From DASUHT01 sp038230835 (GTDB taxonomy: Bacteria; Actinomycetota; Thermoleophilia; Gaiellales; JAICJC01), in contig JBBRMM010000015.1 of assembly GCA_038230835.1 (NCBI GenBank), positions 29,351-93,350 of the forward strand: 64,000 nt of DNA. The letters are read 5' to 3'. The notes beneath the pieces are model-generated. The model was not told the origin of the DNA. It worked only from the letters and a program-made list of their open reading frames with translations, and made no database searches. The position numbers and the translations under genes were made by a program. This document shows, piece by piece, positions 24,387 through 33,870 of this stretch; within the stretch, counting starts at the first letter, position 1, and every line of letters begins with the position of its first letter.

Positions 24387-26018
24387 CTACTTGGCCAGCC
24401 ACATCTCCGGGATCAGTTCGAAGTAGCTGCCGGTGAACACCAGTCCGTGCAGCCGCGCCGAGTCGAACTTCGGCTGCTCGAGGTGCAGGAACGGCGCCCA
24501 GCCGGCGTCGCTCTGCATGAACAGGTTGTCGATGCGCGCCCACGCCATGTCGCGCGCGTTTCCGAGCGGCATCTGCTTGGCCGCATCGATCATCCGGTTC
24601 AGCCGCGGGTCGTTGGTGTTCGAGACGTCGTTGTTGCCGACGTTCACGATGTGCTCGCCGTTGAGCAGGGTGTCGATGAAGTCCTCGCCCTCGGGGTAGT
24701 CCTGGTCGAAGTGGTTGAAGGCGATCTGGGGGTCGCCTTTCTGGGTCAGCAGGGTGTCCCAGTACACGGAATCGTCCAGCGTCTTCACCCCGGTCACGTT
24801 GAGCCCGATCTGGCTCAGCACGGACGCCAGGTACTGCGCGGCCTTCGGCGCGGGGTCGGCATTGGTCGTCCAGATCTGCACCGGAACGCCCGCCGCTCCT
24901 GACTGCTGCACCAACTGCTTGGCCTTGGCCAGGTTGTACGGGTAGAGGTTCGGCTCGTGGTATGCGGCGCCGAACGACGGCGGGATCACCGTCTCGGTCG
25001 GCGTGCCCTGGCCGCCGAAGATCTTGACCAGCGCCCCGCGGTCGATCGCGTAGTTGACCGCCTGGCGCACCGCCAGCTTGTCGAACGGGGGCTTGCGCTC
25101 GTTCATCGAGAAGTAGGTGTCGTTGTTGCGCGGGTACAGGTGCACCTGCGAAGGGTGCTGCTTCTCGAGCGTCGCCAGCCGGTCCGAGGGCACCGCCTCC
25201 ATGTACCAGTCGAGCTGGCCGCCGAGCGTCTCGTCGACCGCCTGCTCGGGCGTGACCCCGATCTGGATGTCGACCCCCGACAGGTGGCCGTTGGGCGAGT
25301 TGGGCGACCACTGCTTGAACGCCGGGTTGCGCACCAGCTGGATGGTCTGGTGGGGGACGTAGTTCGAGATCCGGTAGGGACCGGTGGCCACCCGCCAGGC
25401 GGTGTCGGTCGAGATGTCCTTGTACGGCATCCCGGCCGGGACGGCGAAGGCGAACGGCATCGCCATGATGTCCAGGAACGCCCCGTCGGGGTGTGTCAGG
25501 TGGAACGTGATGGTCATCGCGGCGTCGTCGATGACGATGCCGGAGATGTGCTGCGCATGCCCGGCGGCGTACGCGTTTGCGCCGACGATCGACGTGTAGA
25601 AGCCGACCCCCGGCGAGCCGATGTGGAACAACCGCTCGATCGCGTAACGGAAGTCGCTCGGCTTGACCGCCCGGTTGACGGGCCCACCGAACATGACGCA
25701 TGGGTGCAGGTGGAACGTGTACGTGCGGCCGCCGGGCATGGCTGTCGCGATGTCCGGAACGACCTGCGAGCCGGCCGCCCCAGGGGCCTTCTGGAATGTC
25801 AGCAGCCCGTTGTTGGTGGCCTCGAGGATCTCCCACCCCTCCACCGCGTAGGAGAGGCCGGTGTCGAGATGATCCGGGTTGTCGGGGATACCGGCCTTGA
25901 GGATGCCGCCGTTGACCGGTGCGCCCGCCGCACCGGACGGGTTGGACGTGCCGCCGGACGAGCCGCAGCCGGCGGCCACGGTGACCAGCGCGGTGAGGAT
26001 GATCAGGGTGCGGTTCAT
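24387..26018 (-). CDS. Peptide/opine-type ABC solute-binding lipoprotein (family 5), copy 1
   Basis: A 543-residue SBP_bac_5 protein. The lipobox is VTVAAGCGSSG (Cys18). Family landmarks are VNGGILKAGIPDNPDHLD, the DFRYAIERLF segment, WRVATGPYRISNYVPHQ, KLAVRQAVNYAIDR and the C-terminal GAPF-like AGWAPFLHL. It is closely related throughout to the protein at 27976, indicating duplication. Last in the operon, it starts 10 bp after the permease gene with GAGGGAGG. Within a fructosamine operon it probably delivers fructosamino acids or glycated peptides rather than plain peptides (inference). Confidence 0.9.
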   Translation of the reverse strand: MNRTLIILTALVTVAAGCGSSGGTSNPSGAAGAPVNGGILKAGIPDNPDHLDTGLSYAVEGWEILEATNNGLLTFQKAPGAAGSQVVPDIATAMPGGRTYTFHLHPCVMFGGPVNRAVKPSDFRYAIERLFHIGSPGVGFYTSIVGANAYAAGHAQHISGIVIDDAAMTITFHLTHPDGAFLDIMAMPFAFAVPAGMPYKDISTDTAWRVATGPYRISNYVPHQTIQLVRNPAFKQWSPNSPNGHLSGVDIQIGVTPEQAVDETLGGQLDWYMEAVPSDRLATLEKQHPSQVHLYPRNNDTYFSMNERKPPFDKLAVRQAVNYAIDRGALVKIFGGQGTPTETVIPPSFGAAYHEPNLYPYNLAKAKQLVQQSGAAGVPVQIWTTNADPAPKAAQYLASVLSQIGLNVTGVKTLDDSVYWDTLLTQKGDPQIAFNHFDQDYPEGEDFIDTLLNGEHIVNVGNNDVSNTNDPRLNRMIDAAKQMPLGNARDMAWARIDNLFMQSDAGWAPFLHLEQPKFDSARLHGLVFTGSYFELIPEMWLAK

Positions 26019-26028
26019 GCTGCCTCCC

Positions 26029-26997
26029 TCATGCTGTTCTGCTGCGCGGATCGAGCCACAGATAGGCGACGTCCACGAGCGTGTTGAAGATGACCACGAA
26101 GAACGCTCCGTAGAGCGTGAGCACCATCAGCGGTGGCAGATCGAGGTGTTGGACCGATTCCTGGGCGTACTGGCCGACTCCCTCGAGGCCGAAGATCGGC
26201 TCGATCAGGATCACGGTACCGCCGACCGCCGCTCCGAAGTCCAGGCCGAACAGCGTGGCCACCGGAATCAGGCAGGTGCGCAGCGTGTGCCGGGTGAGCA
26301 CGCGCCAGCTCGATAGCCCCTTGGCGCGGGCGGTGCGCACGTAATCCTGGTGGCGCACCTCGAGCAGCGAGTTGCGCACCACTCGGGCGTAGAACCCGAT
26401 CGACACCACCGCCAGCGTGATCCAGGGCAGCACCAGATGCGAGGCCCACGAGAGTGGATCCTGGGTGAACGGTACGTAGCCACCGGCCGGGAGCCACGAG
26501 AAGAGCGGGTTGGAGTGGTAGCGGAAGGTGAGCAGGTAGAGGAGCACGGCCCCCAGCCAGAAGATCGGGATCGACACCCCGGCCAGGGCGACCACGGTCA
26601 GCACCCTATCCAGCCACCGCCCCTGGTGCAGCCCCGAGAGGACACCGATCGCCACGCCGAACACCAGCCAGATGGCGGCCGCGCCGATCGCCAGCGAGAG
26701 GGTGCGCGGCACGCCGTTCTCGATCGCCGGCAGCACGGGGGTCTGATCCTGGTAGGAGATCAGGTCGTGCTTGATGAAGATCCGGTCCATCATGTCGGCG
26801 TACTGGACGTACAGCGGGTGGTCGAAGCCCCAGTCGTGGCGGATCTGGCGGATGTTCTCCTGCGTCGGGTGGCGGCCCGCGAGCCTCAGGGCGGGGTCGC
26901 CGCCGGGGATCACGTTGAAGATCAGGAAGACCGCGATCGAGATCGCCACCAGCACCGCGGCCAGGCCCAGAACGCGTTGGACGAGAGCGCTCCCCAT
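26029..26997 (-). CDS. Peptide/opine-type ABC permease (DppB-like)
   Basis: A 322-residue DppB/OppB-type permease. ATG at 26997 gives the canonical start with helix LVQRVLGLAAVLVAISIAVFLIFNVIPGG, where VIPGGDP is the family motif. Other markers are ENGVPRTLSLAIGA, YARVVRNSLLEVRHQDYVRTARAKGLSSWRVLTRH (the EAA loop that docks the ATPase) and GLEGVGQYAQESVQ. About six membrane helices are visible. The ATG overlaps the stop of the DppC-like gene. No cognate ATPase genes (DppD/F) lie in the operon or elsewhere in the window. Confidence 0.92.
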   Translation of the reverse strand: MGSALVQRVLGLAAVLVAISIAVFLIFNVIPGGDPALRLAGRHPTQENIRQIRHDWGFDHPLYVQYADMMDRIFIKHDLISYQDQTPVLPAIENGVPRTLSLAIGAAAIWLVFGVAIGVLSGLHQGRWLDRVLTVVALAGVSIPIFWLGAVLLYLLTFRYHSNPLFSWLPAGGYVPFTQDPLSWASHLVLPWITLAVVSIGFYARVVRNSLLEVRHQDYVRTARAKGLSSWRVLTRHTLRTCLIPVATLFGLDFGAAVGGTVILIEPIFGLEGVGQYAQESVQHLDLPPLMVLTLYGAFFVVIFNTLVDVAYLWLDPRSRTA

Positions 26998-27979
26998 CAG
27001 CGGATCCGTAGCCTCGCGTGGGGGTCGAGGGCGTCGCGCAGGGCGTCTCCCAGCACGTTCAGCGAGACCACGGTCAGCATGATGGCGATCCCGGGCGCAA
27101 CCGTCAGCGCAGGCGCCGTGACGATCGTCTGATAGCCCTGCTGAATGATGTTGCCCCAACTGGGGGTGAGGATCGGCACACCGACGCCCAGGAACGACAG
27201 GGCGGCCTCGGTGAGGATGTTGTTGGCCACGATCAGTGTCAGAAAGACGATCGTCATCGAGGCGATGTTCGGCGCGAGCTCGCGGGTCATGATCCGCAGC
27301 GGTCCGGCGCCCTGGGCCACGGCAGCCTCCACGAACTCCATCTGACGCAGCGCGCGCACCTGCCCGCGGATCGGCCGCGCGACGTAGGGCACGTAGACGA
27401 TCGCGATCACCATCACCGGGATCGAGAGTGAGCTCGACGACACGTGCAACGGTCCCAGCGCGATGCCGTTGACCGCAAACGCCGTCGCCAGAGCAACCGC
27501 CAGCAGGTACACGGGAAACGACCAGATCAGGTCGAGCAGGCGCGAGATCAGCGCGTCGGCGATGCCGCCCGCGTACCCGGCGGTGACCCCCAGCAGCAGC
27601 GCCAAGCCCACACATACGACGGCGGACAGGATGCCGACTCGAGCGAGACCCGGCCGCCGTACAGGATGCGCACGAACAGGTCGCGGCCGTTGGCGTCGGC
27701 GCCAAGGATGTAGCAGGCCCGCCACCCGGGGCCGATCGGGGTGCCGTCGTTGGCCACGACAGGCACCCGGTGCCCGCCGCTGGAGATGTACCCCTGGATG
27801 TTCTGGTCGTTGGGGCTGTGGTGGCAGACGTGGCTCACCCACAGCGGTGCCCCTGGAAAGCAGGCGAACAGGATGGCGGCGAACAGCACCGCGGAGGCGA
27901 TCCCGGCGGGGTTGCGGCGCAGGCGGCGCCAGGCGAGGTTCAACCCACCTCGCCCCGCCGTGACCGCCGCTTGGCTCAC
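26997..27979 (-). pseudogene. Peptide/opine-type ABC permease (DppC-like), frameshifted
   Basis: The N-terminal part starts GTG 27979 (GTGA overlap with the binding-protein gene): AWRRLRRNPAGIASAVLFAA, then ILGADANGRDLFVRILYGGRVSLE, exactly the DppC pattern. At about 27636-27644 the frame breaks, and the next frame takes up RVGILSAVVCVGLALLLGVTAGYAGG to the stop at 26997. One missing base after GTCTCGCTC restores RVSLRVGILSAVV. The rest is intact, with FVEAAVAQGAGPLRIMTRELAPN (EAA loop). Because both halves are well conserved, either the mutation is very recent or the base was lost in sequencing. If real, the transporter is inactive. Confidence 0.8.
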
Positions 27980-29619
27980 TTGGTGAGATACATGGAGGGG
28001 AACAGCTCGAAGTAGGTGCCGTTGAACACGAGGCCGTGCAGGCGGGCAGAGACGAATTTCGGCCACTGTCGGTTCATGAACGGCGCCCAGCCGGCGTCAT
28101 TCTTCATGAACAGGTAGTCCAGCTTCGCCCAGATGGCGTTGCGCTTGGCCCCCAGCGGCATCCGCTTGGCCTGGTCGATCATCCGGTTGTACGCCGGGAT
28201 GTTGGTGTACGACTGGTCGTTGTTGCCGACCGGCACGATGTGCTCGCCGTTCAGGATCACGTCCATCCAGTCCTGACCCTCCGGATAATCCTGATTCCAG
28301 TCCTGGAAGGCGATCTGCGGGTCACCCTTGGCGGTGGCGAGCGTGTCCCAGTACACCGATTCGTCGAAGGTCTTCACGGTGGCCCTGAGCCCGATGTTGT
28401 TGAGCACGCTCGCGAGGTACTGGACGGCGGTCGGGGTGGGGTCGGTGGTGTGCCCCCACACGGTAACTGTCGCTCCCTCGACTCCGGCCTGCTGGATCAG
28501 CGCCTTGGCCTTGGCCAGGTTGTACGGGTACAGGTCGTGCCGCTTGAAGGCCGTTCCGAAGCCGGGTGGCAGGATGTTCTCGGTGGGGGTGCCCTGGCCG
28601 CCGTAGATCTTGACCAGCGCGTTTCGGTCGATCGCGTAGTTGACGGCCTGGCGGACGGCCAGCTTGTTGAACGGGTATTTGCGCTCGTTCATCACGAAGT
28701 AGGTGGTGTTGTTGCGCACGAATGGGTACACCTGCTTCGGATACTGCCGCTTCAGCTGGCTGTAGCGGTCGGGAGGGATCGACTCGAAGTACCAGTCCAA
28801 CTGGTTGTCGGCGATCTCGTTCACGGACTGGTCCGGGGTGACGCCGATGACCACGTCGATGCCGTCCAGGTGGCCGTTGGGGGTGTCCGGTGTCCACGAC
28901 TTGAAGCTCGGGTTGCGGCGGATCGTGATCGACTGGTGGGGCACGTAGCCGGTGATCCGGTACGGCCCGGTCGCCACCCGCCATTGTGGGATGGTGGAGA
29001 CGTCCTTGTTCGGCGCTCCGACCGGCATTGCGAAGGCAAAGGGAGTCGCCATGTAGTCGAGGAACGTGCCGTCCGGCTGGTTCAGGTGGAACGAGATCGT
29101 CATCGTCGCGTCGTCGGCCACGATGCCGGAGATCCCGCCCTTGCGGGTCTTGGCGTAGCTCTGGGCGCCCGCGATGCCGGTGAAGAAGCCGACTCCGCCC
29201 GAGTCGACGCGGAACAGGCGCTCGATCGAGAACTTGAAGTCGGACGGCTTCACCTCACGGTTCACCGGAGCGGAGAACATCACCCCGTGGCGAAGGTGGA
29301 ACGTGTACGTGAGCCCCCCGTCGCTGACCACGGGCATGGCGGTGGCGATGTCGGGCACGATCTGAGCGCCCGCCCCGCCGACCGCCTTCTTGAAGGTCAG
29401 CAGCCCGTTGTTGGTCGCCTCGAGGATCTCCCAGCCTTCGTTCGTGTACGAGAGCGCCGGGTCGAGGTGGTCGGGGTTGCCGGGGATACCGGCCTTCAGG
29501 ACCCCGCCGTTGACTGCGGTGTTGGACGCCCCGTTCGAGCTCGAGCTCGAGCCGCTCCCGCAACCGCCCGCGATCGCGGCCGTGGCTGCCAGCGTCACCA
29601 GTGTGATGGTCACCTTCAT
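27976..29619 (-). CDS. Peptide/opine-type ABC solute-binding lipoprotein (family 5), copy 2
   Basis: A 547-residue SBP_bac_5 lipoprotein (lipobox ATAAIAGGCGSG). ATG 29619 has GGAGG seven bases upstream; the frame is open much further upstream, but that is the aminotransferase read out of frame. It aligns along nearly its whole length with copy 1 (shared VNGGxLKAGIPxNPDHLD, EGWEILEATNNGLLTF, PQIAF and LHGLVF). It overlaps its upstream neighbour by ATGA and the DppC-like gene by GTGA. Having two related receptors flanking one permease pair suggests two ligands sharing a channel. Confidence 0.9.
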   Translation of the reverse strand: MKVTITLVTLAATAAIAGGCGSGSSSSSNGASNTAVNGGVLKAGIPGNPDHLDPALSYTNEGWEILEATNNGLLTFKKAVGGAGAQIVPDIATAMPVVSDGGLTYTFHLRHGVMFSAPVNREVKPSDFKFSIERLFRVDSGGVGFFTGIAGAQSYAKTRKGGISGIVADDATMTISFHLNQPDGTFLDYMATPFAFAMPVGAPNKDVSTIPQWRVATGPYRITGYVPHQSITIRRNPSFKSWTPDTPNGHLDGIDVVIGVTPDQSVNEIADNQLDWYFESIPPDRYSQLKRQYPKQVYPFVRNNTTYFVMNERKYPFNKLAVRQAVNYAIDRNALVKIYGGQGTPTENILPPGFGTAFKRHDLYPYNLAKAKALIQQAGVEGATVTVWGHTTDPTPTAVQYLASVLNNIGLRATVKTFDESVYWDTLATAKGDPQIAFQDWNQDYPEGQDWMDVILNGEHIVPVGNNDQSYTNIPAYNRMIDQAKRMPLGAKRNAIWAKLDYLFMKNDAGWAPFMNRQWPKFVSARLHGLVFNGTYFELFPSMYLTK

Positions 29620-30974
29620 CGCAGTCCTCCCTTCGGGCCGACGTCTCCGCGGGCGACCGCCTCGGCCACCGCGGGCATCACCTCGTCGGCCGCCGTCAGC
29701 ATGTGGTCGATGTCGTCGGGTGTGTGTGCCCCCGAAGTCAGGAACAGGCCCTCCTGGGGCGGCTGGATCAGGATGCCGCGTGCGCGCAGCTCGCGGTGCA
29801 GTGTGAAGAACGGGCTTTGCTGGGAAATCGCGTACGCGTCGCGGTAGTCGTGGGGCGGGGCGGCGGCGAACCACAGCTGGAACATCCCGCCCACGCCGCT
29901 CCAGCACGCCTCCAAACCGGATCGACGAGCGGCCGAAACCAACCCGTCGGCCAGCCGCGTGCCCAGCCGGTCGAGCTCGTGGTAGAAGCCGTCCCGGCCG
30001 GTCTCGAGGCCGGCCGCGATCACTGCGGCGCACACCAGCGGGTTGGAGTTGTACGTGCCGCCGTGCATGGTGCGGCCGTCGGCTGCCATCTCCATCACCT
30101 CGCGGCGGCCGCCCAGCGCCGCGACCGGGAAGCCGGCGCCGATGGCCTTGGCCAGCACGGTCAGGTCGGGGTCGATGCCGAGCAGCTGCTGGGCGCCGCC
30201 GGGACCGACCCGGTAGCCGGTCAGCACCTCGTCGAAGATCAGCAGCGCGCCGGCCTCCCGGGTCAACTCGCGCATCCGCTCCAGATACCCCGGCTCCGGC
30301 ATGATCGCACCGCAGTTTCCGAGAATCGGCTCGGTGATCACCGCGGCGATCCGCTCGCCGTGGCGTTCGAACACTCGCTCGAGCGCAGCGGCGTCGTTCC
30401 ACCGGGCGACCACGAGCGACTCCGCCACCTGGGCAGGCATCCCGGTCGAACCGGCCACCACCGCCGGCGAGCCCGGATCACCCCAGTCGTCGGGTGTCGG
30501 GTGCGCCGACCAGTGGATCGCGTCCGACCAGCCGTGGTAATGGCCCTCGAAGCGCACGATCAGCGGGCGTCCGGTGTGCGCCCGGGCGAAGCGAAGCGCG
30601 TACTGGGCCGCTTCGGTGCCCGAGCTGGAGAAGCGGACGAGGTCGACCGAGGGCACACGCTCGCACACGCTGCGAGCCGCCTGCGCCTCGAGGTCGCTGG
30701 CCAGCGAGAACAGCGATCCGCGTTCGTTCAGCACACGTGTGACCGCCTCGATCAGCCGTGGCGGCCGGTGCCCGAGGATCAGCGGACCCTGGCCCATCAC
30801 GAAGTCGAGCAGCCGGTTTCCGTCCTCGTCGGTGAGCCAGGCACCCTCGCCCGAGCGGACGAACACCGGCACCGGCTGCCAGCCGGAGCGCGGCGAGCGC
30901 GTGCCGGAGCCGACACCGCCGACCAGATGGTGCCCTGCGGCCTCGAACAACGATCGTGAGCGGGCGTCGGTCAT
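29616..30974 (-). CDS. Class III PLP aminotransferase (glutamate-1-semialdehyde aminomutase-like)
   Basis: A 452-residue fold-type I PLP enzyme. FSSSGTEAAQYALRFARAHTGR binds the cofactor phosphate, EGHYHGWSD is the aromatic stacking motif, LIFDEVLTGYRVGPGG carries the PLP aspartate, and LAKAIGAGFPVAALGG holds the Schiff-base lysine. GSA aminomutase itself belongs to haem synthesis. This one sits inside a fructosamine operon with overlaps to both neighbours, so it more likely transaminates an amine or amino acid moiety released from the Amadori compound (inference). Confidence 0.85.
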   Translation of the reverse strand: MTDARSRSLFEAAGHHLVGGVGSGTRSPRSGWQPVPVFVRSGEGAWLTDEDGNRLLDFVMGQGPLILGHRPPRLIEAVTRVLNERGSLFSLASDLEAQAARSVCERVPSVDLVRFSSSGTEAAQYALRFARAHTGRPLIVRFEGHYHGWSDAIHWSAHPTPDDWGDPGSPAVVAGSTGMPAQVAESLVVARWNDAAALERVFERHGERIAAVITEPILGNCGAIMPEPGYLERMRELTREAGALLIFDEVLTGYRVGPGGAQQLLGIDPDLTVLAKAIGAGFPVAALGGRREVMEMAADGRTMHGGTYNSNPLVCAAVIAAGLETGRDGFYHELDRLGTRLADGLVSAARRSGLEACWSGVGGMFQLWFAAAPPHDYRDAYAISQQSPFFTLHRELRARGILIQPPQEGLFLTSGAHTPDDIDHMLTAADEVMPAVAEAVARGDVGPKGGLR

Positions 30975-31768
30975 GCGGCCTCCCAGGCGCCGAAGTGGGT
31001 GCAGGCGTGTGCGGCGGCCAGGCTTCCGGCCTCCAGCGCCGCGCCCAGCTCGGACCCCCGCACGCGGGCCGCGATCACCGCTGCGATCAGGGCGTCACCC
31101 GCCCCCAGCGTGTCCACCACGGTCACCGGTTCGGCCGTCCGTTCGACCAGCTTCCCGTTCCAGCCCAGACTGCCCTCGCCGCCGCGGGTGACCACCGCCG
31201 AGCCGGCTCCCGCGTCGACCGCGTCGCGGGCGATCTGGAGCGCCCGTTCGCGATCCAGGTCGGCGCCCGACAGGAACGCGATCTCCAGCAGTGGTGCCAG
31301 CCGCTCGAGCAGGGCGGGGTCGTGGGCGGACGAGAAGTCGTAGGACAGGCGCGCGCCGTCAAGTCGGGTGAGCACGTCCGACCGCTCGCCCAGGCCGGCC
31401 CCGTGCACCCACGCGCAGCCGTCCAGGAACGCCATGTCGGCATCGTCCGGGCGGTACAGCTCGCCCGCGCCGTGGCGCTCCTCGACAAACACTCGCTCGC
31501 CGCCCGGACGCAGCTCGACCAGGGTCACCGCCGTCTCCGCCTCGTACACCCCCACCCGGCTCATGTCGACGCCCGACGACGTGGCGGCCGACACCACCGA
31601 ACGGCCGTCGGCGTCGGCCCCGACCGCCCCCAGATAGGCCACCGAGTGTTCGCGTCGGGCGAGCCCGACAGCCACGTTGAGCGCGTTTCCGCCGACGGTT
31701 GCCAGCCGCACCGGCGCCAGGTAGCGGTCGATACAGTTGTCGCCGATGCAGGCCAGCGTCAGGGCCAC
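30971..31768 (-). CDS. frlD: Fructoselysine 6-kinase-like PfkB kinase
   Basis: A 265-residue PfkB-family kinase. GTG 31768 yields ALTLACIGDNCIDRYLAP, matching the FrlD signature LATIGDNCVDIY; the frame upstream of it is non-coding in character. VGGNALNVAVGLAR is the substrate motif, LSYDFSS and AVVTRGGEGSLGWNGKL match FrlD, and DTLGAGDALIA holds the catalytic Asp with the anion hole. It should phosphorylate a fructosamine on O6 in the cytoplasm, making the substrate for the adjacent FrlB. It overlaps frlB by 10 bp and the aminotransferase by 4 bp. Confidence 0.85.
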   Translation of the reverse strand: MALTLACIGDNCIDRYLAPVRLATVGGNALNVAVGLARREHSVAYLGAVGADADGRSVVSAATSSGVDMSRVGVYEAETAVTLVELRPGGERVFVEERHGAGELYRPDDADMAFLDGCAWVHGAGLGERSDVLTRLDGARLSYDFSSAHDPALLERLAPLLEIAFLSGADLDRERALQIARDAVDAGAGSAVVTRGGEGSLGWNGKLVERTAEPVTVVDTLGAGDALIAAVIAARVRGSELGAALEAGSLAAAHACTHFGAWEAA

Positions 31769-32817
31769 GTGGCACCGCCTTCGGCGAGCATCCGGCGACC
31801 CATGAAGGCCCGTGCGTCGAGGTCGTCGATCCCGCGCATGAGGGTGGCGTAGACGATGAACCACTGCAGCGCGACCTTGACCACGAACGGGGTCAGGAGC
31901 GGATCCACCGGCGGCAGTTCGGCTGCGTCGAACAGCACCACGCGGGCGCCGCTCGAGCGGGCGAAGGTCGCCGTGCGCAGCGTCATCGCCCGTGACTCGT
32001 CGGTGCCCACCAGCACCGCCAGGTCGGCCGAGCGGCGGTCGAGCATCTCGGCAGGACCGTGGCGGAACTCGGCCGACTCGATCACCGATCCGTGGATGCG
32101 CATGTTCTCCATGAACACGGTCAGGCCGAACTTGTAGGCCAGTCCGTACAGGGGCCCGGCGCCGATCGCGTAGAGCAGGTCCGAGTCGGCCAGCTGCTCG
32201 GCCAGTTGGCGGCCGCGGTCACGCTGGGTGCGGTAGGCCTCGCCCATGGCGCCGGGTAGGTCGGCCAGCGCATGGAGCAGGCCGGGTGCGTGCGGGTTGC
32301 CGTCCAGCCGCCCCCACTCAGCTGCGAACAGCGTCACCGCAAGCAGCGGCAGGCAGTACAGCCCCGGCGAGTTGTAGGCGATGGTGTCGTCGGCCTCGGT
32401 GCCGATCGGCGAATCTGCTCGGCTGACCAGGGCCACCGTGTGGGCGCCCCGCTCGCGGGCGAAGCGCAGCGCGGCCAGCGTGTCCTCGGTGCCGCCGGAG
32501 TACGACGCGACGAACACCAGCGAGTCGGCGTCGAGTCTGGAGGGCGCCCGCCACACCAGCTCGTACGAGAGCGACACGTCGGATGGAGCCCCGGTGAGGC
32601 GGTCGAAGAGGTATTTGCCGGAGTACATCGAGGCCCACGAGCCGCCCGATCCGACGAACCAGACGTGGCGGGTGGAGCGTGCGCGGGCATTCGCGGCCAG
32701 CTCGCGCACCCGCTGGGCGTGCTCGGCGAGGAATCTCGCGGAGTCCGCCTCGAGGTGCGGCGCGCTGAAGAGCTCCGAGCTGTGCGCCCGTTCGACGAGC
32801 TGGTCGAGGTCGGCCAA
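31759..32817 (-). CDS. frlB: Fructosamine 6-phosphate deglycase-like SIS protein
   Basis: A protein of about 352 residues with two SIS domains. HVWFVGSGGSWASMYSGKYLFDR, ASYSGGTEDTLAALRFARERGA, ESAEFRHGPAEM and VGTDESRAMTLRTATF match FrlB closely, and the C-terminus IDDLDARAFMGR has the FrlB tail pattern. FrlB splits fructoselysine 6-phosphate to glucose 6-phosphate and lysine. The likely start is TTG 32817 behind GAAGGA; no ATG or GTG exists nearby in frame. It is first gene of the operon, divergent from the LacI regulator with a palindrome between. The amine partner (lysine or another amino acid) is not determined. Confidence 0.85.
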   Translation of the reverse strand: MADLDQLVERAHSSELFSAPHLEADSARFLAEHAQRVRELAANARARSTRHVWFVGSGGSWASMYSGKYLFDRLTGAPSDVSLSYELVWRAPSRLDADSLVFVASYSGGTEDTLAALRFARERGAHTVALVSRADSPIGTEADDTIAYNSPGLYCLPLLAVTLFAAEWGRLDGNPHAPGLLHALADLPGAMGEAYRTQRDRGRQLAEQLADSDLLYAIGAGPLYGLAYKFGLTVFMENMRIHGSVIESAEFRHGPAEMLDRRSADLAVLVGTDESRAMTLRTATFARSSGARVVLFDAAELPPVDPLLTPFVVKVALQWFIVYATLMRGIDDLDARAFMGRRMLAEGGATWP

Positions 32818-32849
32818 AGTGGGATCCTTCGGGGCAGGTGCGCTGACTC

Positions 32850-32863
32850 TGATAACGCTATCA
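32850..32863. promoter_or_regulatory. LacI-type operator between frlB and its regulator
   Basis: TGATAACGCTATCA is a 14-bp palindrome with central CG, the usual symmetry of LacI-family sites. Its last base is the A of the regulator ATG, and it is 33 bp upstream of the frlB TTG, so it could control both directions. Confidence 0.65.
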
Positions 32864-33870
32864 TGTCGGACATGACGGTGACGGTGCGAGATGTTGCCCG
32901 CGCGGCCGGTGTGTCGCAGGCCACCGCCGCACGGGTGCTGGGCGACTACGGCTACGCCTCGGCGGGCGTGCGGACGCGGGTGCACGAGAGCGCGCGCCGG
33001 CTGGGGTATACGCCCAACGGCGTGGCCAGAGCGCTGGTGTCGCGCGCCACGCACACGGTCGGCCTGGTGGTGGGTGATATCGACAATCCGTTCTTCGCAG
33101 CCGCTGCTCGCGGACTGTCGGACATGCTGGACGCCGCCGGCTACACCGTGCTGCTGGCAAACGCCGATGAGGATTCCGAGCGTGAGCGGCGTGCCATCGA
33201 CGCCCTTCGCCGTCGGCGCGTGGACGGGCTGGTGGTCGTTCCGGCCCCGGGTGCCGGCCTGAACGGGATCGTCGAATCGGGGCTGCCGCTGGTGCAGCTC
33301 GACCGCGCGGTGCGCGGGCTGGCCGCCGATGCGGTGATGGTGGACAACGGGGCCGGCGCGGCCAACGCGGTGGCCCATCTGATCGACCTCGGACACCGCC
33401 GCGTGGGCATGGTGTCGGATTCGCCGCAGATCTCCTCGTCGGCCGAGCGGCTGGCCGGTTACCGCCGGGCGCTGCGCCTGGCCGGGATCGCCGTCGACGA
33501 TCATCTGGTCTCGATCGGGGGCTCGACGCAGGCGGAGGCCCACCGCGCGGCCCGTGCCCTGCTCAGCCGTGCCGACCGGCCGACTGCGGTGTTCACGGCC
33601 AACAACTTCATGACCCACGGCGTGCTGCTGGCGGCGCGCGAGTTGCGTCTGCGGATCCCGGACGATCTGGCGCTGGTGGGCTTCGACGACCTCGACTGGA
33701 CGACGATCGTCGAGCCGCCGCTGACCGTGGTCAGCCAGCCGGTGGGCGAGCTGGGCCGGGTCGCGGGCGAGCGGCTGCTGGCCCGGATCGAGGGCGACGC
33801 GTCGCCGCCGAGGCGCCTGCGTCTGCGCACCCGGCTGATCGTGCGCGGGTCATGCGGAGCCAACCGGTGA
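32863..33870 (+). CDS. LacI-family transcriptional regulator (fructosamine locus)
   Basis: A 335-residue repressor. The N-terminal helix-turn-helix reads TVRDVARAAGVSQATAARVLGDYGYAS with hinge ARRLGYTPNGVARAL, followed by a periplasmic-binding-like effector domain (VGLVVGDIDNPFFAAAARG, PTAVFTANNFMTHGVLLA, DDLALVGFDDLDWTTIVEPPLTVV). ATG 32863 is used; ATG 32872 is also possible. It is divergent from frlB with an operator at the junction, so the probable ligand is a fructosamine or sugar phosphate. Its stop overlaps the GTG of the M20 hydrolase gene, which is therefore likely cotranscribed. Confidence 0.92.
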   Translation: MSDMTVTVRDVARAAGVSQATAARVLGDYGYASAGVRTRVHESARRLGYTPNGVARALVSRATHTVGLVVGDIDNPFFAAAARGLSDMLDAAGYTVLLANADEDSERERRAIDALRRRRVDGLVVVPAPGAGLNGIVESGLPLVQLDRAVRGLAADAVMVDNGAGAANAVAHLIDLGHRRVGMVSDSPQISSSAERLAGYRRALRLAGIAVDDHLVSIGGSTQAEAHRAARALLSRADRPTAVFTANNFMTHGVLLAARELRLRIPDDLALVGFDDLDWTTIVEPPLTVVSQPVGELGRVAGERLLARIEGDASPPRRLRLRTRLIVRGSCGANR

